From positions 108,927,263 through 108,991,262 of the forward strand of contig NC_080677.1 in assembly GCF_030445035.2 (NCBI RefSeq): 64,000 nucleotides of DNA. The letters are read 5' to 3'. The notes under the pieces were generated by a model. That model was not told the DNA's origin. It saw nothing but the letters and a program-made list of their open reading frames with translations, and did not search any database. Source of the stretch: Dasypus novemcinctus (taxonomy: Eukaryota > Chordata > Mammalia > Cingulata > Dasypodidae). This document shows positions 58,112 to 64,000 of the stretch, in pieces. The stretch's first letter is position 1. Each line of letters begins with the position of its first letter. Both the position numbers and the translations under genes were made by a program.

Positions 58112-59405
58112 GTTGATTTTTTAAAAGCCATTTATTCATGCACCATATGATCCATCCAAAGTGTACAATCAATGGCTCTCAGTGTAATCACAGAGTTGTG
58201 TTTTCATCACTACAATCAATTTTAGAAATTTTCACTGCTCCAAAAAGAAAAACCCCAAACCCCCTATGCCCCTCTATTGTTGACTCTTAGCATTGGTGAG
58301 GTACCTCTGTTAAGAGTTAATGGAAATACGGTCATGGCAGATGAAATTCAGTGCCATGTCAGTTGGCCCTACTTTGGAGTTTGTGTTTCTGTGTGATGGA
58401 GCTGGACTCAGATGTGATCTTTGTCCACAAGCCTCTCCTGTTACTTTTACCGGATCTGTAGTTGGTGTTGGGGTTTAGTGTATACCCAGGGGACCTGAAT
58501 CTCTGGACTGACCAAGTGATAGCCAGGCCCTGAGCCTCAACAGACTTGCAACTCCTATACTCTGGTTTATTGGACTCACCCCACTCAGCTAACATGGAGG
58601 TGAAGGTCAACCACCACACCAGGGAGCCAAGAGTGCCTACAACGGAAAGCAAGAGAATTGCACACAGCATCCATGTGGAATCTAAGCCCCCTCTTGATAC
58701 AGATGTGGAGTGGACACAACCATTCCAGGGTCCACAGGATGGAGGAATAGAGTATGGATTAGAGTTGACTTACTGATATTCTATTCATGAACTATTGTGA
58801 TTAGTAACCGAAGAAAATGTGGCATTGGTATGGAGAAAGTGGCCATGGTGGCTGCTGGGGGTAGGGAATGGGAGGAAGAGATGTGATATAGGGGCGTTTT
58901 TGGGACTTGGAGTTGTCCTGGGTGGTGCTGCAGGGACAGTTACCGGACATTGTATGTCCTCCCATGGCCCACTGGGTGGACTGTGGGAGAGTGTGGGCTA
59001 TGGTGTGGACCACTGACCATGAGGTGCAGAGGTGCTCAGAGATGTATTCACCAAGTGCAATGAATGTCTCATGATGATGGAGGAAGTTGTTGTTATGGGG
59101 GGAGGAGTAGGGTGAAGTTGTTGTTATGGGGGGAGGAGTAGGGTGAAGGGGGTGGGGGATATATGGGGACCTCATATTTTTTTAATGTTAACATTAATGT
59201 AACATTAAAAAAATAAAGACCAAAAAATAAATTAAAAAAAAAAGGTAATGGAAGTATGTTGAAATATTACTGTTAATTACAGCCCATCATTTTCATTATG
59301 TATTTATTTCTCCCCATATACTACCCTATTATTAACACTTTTTAATAATGACATACATTTGTTCTAGTTCATGGAAGAACATTCCTATACTTGTATAACC
59401 ACAAT
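58112..59405 (+). mobile_element. L1M 3' UTR fragment, split by a younger retroposon
   Basis: 58112-58318 contains CCATCCAAAGTGTACAATCAATGG and GTAATCACAGAGTTGTG..., the well-known L1M 3' UTR; 59257-59405 continues with TACAGCCCATCATTTTCATT... ACCACAATCG. The copy is interrupted at 58329-59245. Confidence 0.7.
58329..59245 (+). mobile_element. Younger retroposon, L1 3'-end-like, with near-perfect target duplication
   Basis: A 917-bp segment ends AATAAAGACC and an A-rich tail. TAATGGAAATA / TAATGGAAGTA flank it (58318-58328 and 59246-59256). Its last 450 bp match the element at 34790-35168. Inside is a perfect 31-bp tandem duplication (59083-59113, 59114-59144). No reading frame of note. Confidence 0.65.
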
Positions 59406-59640
59406 CGTTGGGACCAGTCGATTTTGCTCCTCCTCCTTCAGGGGACATTTGGCAGAGACTGTTTGGTGACATTTTTGGTTATCACAAATGGGAGATAGAG
59501 GTGCTACTAGCACCTGGTGGGTAGAGGCCAGGGATGGCTGCTAAACATCCTATAATGATAGGATAGCTCCTCCACAACAAAAAATTAGCCGGCCCAAAAT
59601 GTCAATAGTGTTGAAGTTGAAAAACTTTGGTATAGATAAT
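59406..59640 (+). mobile_element. MER20 (hAT-Charlie MITE), main part
   Basis: The plus strand reads CGATTTTGCTCC..., CAGGGGACATTTGGCAGAGAC, GACATTTTTGGTTATCAC, GGTGCTACTAGCACCTGGTGGGTAGAGGCCAGGGATG, GGCCCAAAATGTCAATAGTG. Its first 15 bases (AGTGGTTTCCAATC) may be the piece at 58097-58111, separated by the L1 insertion. Confidence 0.85.
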
Positions 59641-59908
59641 GGGAGTCAAGGAGAAGGTTTAAGGAAGAGTGATTAAGATTATATTTCCACTTTAGAAAGA
59701 GAATTCTGGCAGCAATATAGAGAATAGGATTGTAGTCAAGAATGGAGGTAGAAAATCAGTTAGAAGGCTGTGGCAAGAGGAACTGTAGTACTAAGGAAGT
59801 GGCAGTGGGAATGAAGAGGAAGAGAGAATTTCAAAAAAGTCTTTAAGATGTAAAATCAATATGATTTGAAATGGACTGGCATAATAAGGAGAGGATAGTG
59901 ATACCATC

Positions 59909-59936
59909 TCCCCCCCGCCCCCCACCCCCCCCAAAA
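59909..59936. repeat. C-rich low-complexity tract
   Basis: Nearly pure C with a few G and A, followed by an A-run. No function is evident. Confidence 0.9.
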
Positions 59937-60599
59937 AAGGACTTCAGGAGAAAGCATATACTGGAAAATATACTGTGTTCAGTTGTAGATATGTTAAGTA
60001 TGGATAAATGTAGGTTATCGAAATGGAAGTGTCCAGCTGGCTATTTGAGTCTGGAGATGAAGAGAGGAATCTGGGCTAGAAAAAATAAGATTTGGGAATT
60101 GTCAGCATAGACTGTTGTCAGGTAGCAGATTAAACCATGAGAATCAACAAAATTGCCCTGGAGAGTAGGGAGAAGAAAACCCAGCATTTAAGGCCATATG
60201 TGTAAAAGGAGCCACAGAGGAGACTCAGAAGAGGCCAAAAGAAGTGGGTCATGGAAACAAGAAAAGAGAGTTTCAAGAAGAAGGGAATGGTCAAAGTGGC
60301 CAGTGCTACCAAAAGATCAGCAAATTCAGAAATGTGAATTTGGATTTAGCAAACCAGGACTTTGTTGACAGCTCTGGTAAACGTGTTTATAGTGGACTGA
60401 TTGAGGCAGGAGCAAAAACAGCAGATTGAGTGTATGAGAGGGGATGTAATTCTATTTTTTACATCTTACCGGTCCTAAAATGCAAATGCATAAAAATAAT
60501 GATATATCTATGGTTTTGTTCATAAAATGTATAAAGACGTAGTATGTAACAAGTACAACAAAGGGTGGGGGGTGGAGGGGTATAAGAATACTGTTGGTG

Positions 60600-61652
60600 T
60601 ATACTATTGAAGTTAAAGTTAGTATCAATACACACATGACTGTTATAGATTTAGAATGTAAATTTAAGTCCCATGGAAGCCACAAAGAAAATACCTAAAA
60701 AATAAACACTGAAGGAACTGAGAAGGGACTCAAAATGGAAAGTAGGCATTAGACTTTCTAATTACACTTATTAGTCTTGGTATAAGACTTACAAAAAACA
60801 AATAACAAAATAGCAGAAGAAAGTCCTGCATCATGAGTAGTTACTTTAAATGTAAATGGATTAAACTCTGCAGTCAAAAGGCAGAGATGGGCAGAATCTA
60901 TAAAGCATTACTCAACTATATGCAGACATAACAGTTATAAGTATATATGCAGCCAATGGCAGAGCACCAAAATTTATGAAGGAAATATTGACAGATTTGA
61001 TAACAATAAGGAGATTTCAATGCACAACCTTCAGTAATGGACAGAACATCCAGACAGAAGATGAATAAGGAAATAGAAGGCTTGAATGATACTATAAACC
61101 AACCAGACCTAATGGATATATTTGGAAAACTTCCCCCAAAACAGCAGAATATACATTCTTCTCTAGTGCCTATGGGTCGCACTTCAGGATAGACCGTATG
61201 TTAAGGCACAAAATAAGTCTGAATAAATTTAAAAATATTGAAATCATACATGGTATCTTCTCTCAACTACAATGGGATGAAGTTAGAAATCAGTAACCGA
61301 GGGAGAACTGGAAATTTCATGAATATGTGGAAATTAAACACTGCTTTCTTAAACAACCATTGGGTCAAAGAGGAAATCACAAGGGAAACATCTTGAGGTG
61401 AATGAAAACAAAACCACAACATACCATAAGTTATGGAATATTGCCAAGGCAGTGCTGAGAGGAAATTTTTTACATCTAAATGCTTATATTAAAAAAGAGG
61501 AGAGATCTCAAGTAAGAGGCCTAACTTCACAAATAGAGGATCTAGGTAAAGGAGAGTCAACTAAACCAATGGTGTGCAAAAGAAAATAAGATTAGAGAGA
61601 AGATACATGAAATAATAAAAAAAAAGAATCAATGAAACCAAAAGCTGTTTTT
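60600..61652 (+). mobile_element. LINE-1 ORF2 relic, endonuclease part
   Basis: The plus strand carries L1 ORF2 endonuclease-region words: TTTAAATGTAAATGGATTAAACTC, GCAGACATAACAGTTATAAGTATATATGCA, TTCAGGATAGACCGTATGTTA and CCATTGGGTCAAAGAGGAAATCA. A reading-frame piece at 61398-61589 (NENKTTTYHKLWNIAKAVL...) is the C-terminal side of the domain. Many stops; it ends where an L1 5'-UTR-like stretch starts. Confidence 0.8.
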
Positions 61653-62490
61653 GGAAGACATCATCAATATGGTGATATAAGCCATCCCTGAAAAAACCTC
61701 CCTAGAGATTCACTGAATAAAAGGACAAATCCCAATTGCTTAGAACTCTGAGGACAGTAGAGAATGCAGAAGGACTCCACAAAAGCTGAACTGAAGAAAC
61801 AGAAAAATAATAGGTAGGAAATTTTGTTTTGGACCTACTAGTCTACTTCCCTACTCCTCACTTGATCCCACACAGCTAGGGAGTTACTCAGAAGCAGCAG
61901 CCCAGGTCCCTTCAACCTTCCACTGGGATACATATTAAAGAGCCACGGACAGTGAATTAGAACCCCAGGCATATCTAGGCACAGGGACTCCAGTCAACAG
62001 AGACCCAGGGCTAAACACAAGCCACTGAGGAGTGCCCCGCCCCCACCGCCCAGGTGTATAGAGGGAGAGACCGCAGTAACACTGGGGCTGGCAACTGGTA
62101 TGTTCACTCAAGCCAGGGTCTGTTAGCTGGACCACCTAAATGCAAACAGGACTTTTCTGGAGTGACCCACCTTTCTGGATTGAACCCATCTGGTTCCCCT
62201 GGACAGGATACCCAAATGGGGAAGAAACCAGAGGCAGAAAAGGGAAAAAAAAGGGGGGTGGAGGGTGGGGAGGGTTAAATTGAACTGCTGTTAAGACAGG
62301 AGCGCCCCACAATTCAAAAGTATAAGAACACAGGGCACTGAATGAAAGAGAGATTTTAAACAAGTCATAGGAGCCAGGGAGAAAATTCTGCACAAAAACA
62401 AAGAGAACTGGTAAAAAGTCCTGGAGAAGGAACAGAGGAAAAGAAACTTTCTCCTGGAGGTGAAGCAATTACACAAAAAGTGCCATCTTA
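61653..62490 (+). mobile_element. L1 5'-UTR-like, GC-richer stretch
   Basis: It starts GAAGACATCATCAATATGGTGATATAAGCCATCCC, a form usual at L1 5' ends, then becomes GC-richer (CCCCGCCCCCACCGCCCAGG at about 62035) and purine-rich. It carries no conserved frame. An insertion of the 5' part of a lineage-specific L1 is the likeliest reading; the family was not matched directly. Confidence 0.45.
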
Positions 62491-64000
62491 AAAACGGTAC
62501 TGTGCTTATTGGATGCAGCACTAGCTTTTGGGGTTGCTGTTTTCTTCTATGAACTGGGCCTACAGTAAGCAACCAGGTCTCAGGGACCTACAATTGGCAT
62601 TGATCTTGGTACCACCTACTCTTGTGTGGGTGTCTTCCAGCACAGAAAAGTGGAGATAATTGCAAACGATCAGGAGAATCCAACTACTCCAAGCTACATG
62701 GCCTTTACTGATAGCACACAACTGATCAGTGATGCTGCAAAGAATCATGCTGCAACGAACCCCACTAACACAGTCTGACTGGAAGTAGATTTGATGATGC
62801 TGTTGTCCAGTTTGATAAGAAGCATTAGCCCTTCATGGTGGTCAATGATGTGGGCAGGCCCAAAATCCAAGAAGAATACAAGGGTGAGACCAAAGTTTCT
62901 ATCCATAGGAGGTATCCTCTATGGTTCTGATAAAGATGAAGAAAATTGCGGAAGCCTCCCATGGGAAGACTGTTGCCAATACTCTTGTAACAGTGCCAGC
63001 TCATTTTAATGACTCTCAGCATCAGGCCACCAAAGAAGCTGGAACCACTGCCAGCCTCAACATACTCAGAAACATCAATAGGCCAACTGTTGCTGCTGTT
63101 GTCTATGGCTTAGACAAAAAGGTTTGTGCTGAAAAAAAGTGCTGATCTTTCAATTGTCAACCATTTAATTGCTGAGTTCAAGTGCAAGCATAAGAAGGAC
63201 ATCAGTGAGGACAAGAGAGCTGTCTGCCACCTCCATACTGTTTGTGAATGAGCTAAGCAAACTCTTTACTCCAGCACCCAGGCCAGTATTGAGAATGATT
63301 CTCCCTATGAAGGAATCAACTTCTAATACCTTTATTTCCCATGCCTGATTTGAAGAAATGAATGTTGACCTGTTCTGTAGAACCCTGGATCCTGTGAAGA
63401 AAGAGCTGGCCAAGCCTGACAAATAGCAGATCCATGACAATGGGTAGTTCTACTCATATCCCCAAGATTCAGAAATTTCTCCAGGACTTCTTCAACAGAA
63501 AAGAACTGATCAAGTGCATGAACCCCAACGAGACTGTTGTTATGGTGCAGCTGTCTAGGCAGCAATCCTATCTGGAGACAAATCTGAAAACGTTCAAGAT
63601 TTGCTGCTCTTGGATGTCACTCCTCTTTCCTCTGGTATTGAAACTGCTATTGGAGTCATGACTGTCCTCATCAAACACAATACCACAATTCCCACCAAGC
63701 AGCCGCAGACTCTCTACATACTCTGACAACCAGCCTGGTGTGCTCATTCAAGTTTATGCCATGACCAAGGATGACAACCTGCTTGGCAAGTTTGAACTCA
63801 CAGGATACCTCCTGCCCCCCATGATGTTCCTCAGATTGAAGTCATCTTTGATATTGATGCCAATGGCATCCTCAAAGTTTCTGCTATAGATAAGAGTACA
63901 GGAAAAGAGAACAAGATTACCATCACTAAAGACAGCAGCTATTTGAACAAAGAAGACATGAAGCACATGAGTCCAGGAAGCTGAGAAGTACAAAGCTGAA
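62491..64000 (+). pseudogene. HSPA8P: HSPA8 (HSC70) processed pseudogene, runs off the window
   Basis: Intronless sequence follows the constitutive Hsp70 chaperone mRNA from its 5' leader (CACTAGCTTTTGGGGTTGCTG...CCTACAGTAAGCAACC) through [54 protein letters not shown] and YGLDKKV. It reaches the substrate-binding domain (STGKENKIT...) at the window end, near residue 510-520 of 646. It is dead: the start codon is AGG (62575-62577); about 14 nt are missing near 62775, causing a frameshift; some 40 codons, including the second phosphate motif DLGGGTFD, are missing near 63150; further stops occur at TAGCAG (63425) and elsewhere. Lack of introns shows origin by L1-mediated retroposition. Confidence 0.92.

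Larger units (their letters stand above)
57515..60440 (-). mobile_element. Long L2 relic, antisense, split by nested insertions
   Basis: 57515-58095 and 59640-60440 together follow the reverse complement of one L2: ATTCATTCAACAAAGACTTATTGAGCAC, GTGCTGAGGAGACAGAGG, GGGAAAGCATGGACAAAGCATAGAG, ACACTTGGATTTTATGC, then AATTCTGGCAGCAATATAG, GGCTATTTGAGTCTGGAGATG, TTTCAAGAAGAAGGGAATGGTC. The middle (about 1.5 kb) is MER20, L1 3' UTR and a younger retroposon. The element is inactive. Confidence 0.7.

Noticed and set aside
62921-63145. Short plus-strand open frame with Hsp70-like words as a real small gene
   Set aside because: It is a fragment of the frameshifted HSPA8 retrocopy, with no start or stop matching the parent protein.

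Overview
The window is vertebrate nuclear DNA: split genes with GT-AG introns, separated by long gene-poor stretches full of dead transposons. Nine copies of a tRNA-derived SINE (tRNA-like head with A and B boxes; the longer copies carry an AGCTGATG...CAAGATGAC...GGACACAGAGAACAGACA body) match the DAS-SINEs known from the nine-banded armadillo. The source is therefore most likely an armadillo (Dasypus) or a close xenarthran. The placental-wide repeats present (L2, MIR, MER20, L1M) agree with this.

Two protein-coding genes are found, in the order and orientation of human 7q32. CPA1 (pancreatic procarboxypeptidase A1, plus strand, coding 9374-16041) is complete: ten exons, all splice phases fit, a 419-residue preproenzyme with every catalytic and zinc-binding residue. 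CEP41 (TSGA14, centrosomal/ciliary protein with a rhodanese-like domain, minus strand, 54859 down to 25868) is present from its second to its last coding exon. Its first coding exon, about 11 residues, was not found and should lie past the right edge. The two genes converge tail to tail across about 9.7 kb that holds the CEP41 3' UTR and intergenic DNA. They share no pathway: one is an acinar digestive enzyme, the other a cilium/tubulin-glutamylation factor.

Layout: 1-2450 antisense L1 ORF2 capped by a SINE; 2451-9240 intergenic DNA upstream of CPA1; 9243-16101 CPA1 promoter, gene and poly(A) signal, with MER20 and L2 fossils in introns; 16.1-20.2 kb intergenic, with L2, L1M and four SINEs; 20.2-25.9 kb CEP41 3' UTR and intergenic; 25.9-40.7 kb CEP41 exons 11 to 3, with a fossil hAT transposon, L1 fragments and MIR/L2 relics in introns; 40.7-54.8 kb the large intron between exons 3 and 2, dominated by a nearly full-length ancient L1 (about 45.5-53.2 kb) carrying three SINEs and a solitary LTR; 54.9-64 kb intron 1 or upstream DNA, with an old L2 carrying nested MER20, L1 3' UTR and a younger retroposon, then an L1 ORF2 relic, an L1 5'-UTR-like stretch and an HSPA8 processed pseudogene running off the right edge.

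No new multi-gene system is visible. The best leads are a possible alternative first exon of CEP41 (38348-38393) whose donor phase fits exon 4, an extra cysteine in CPA1, a rearranged C-terminal exon in CEP41, and a junction of L1 5'-UTR-like sequence with an HSPA8 retrocopy.
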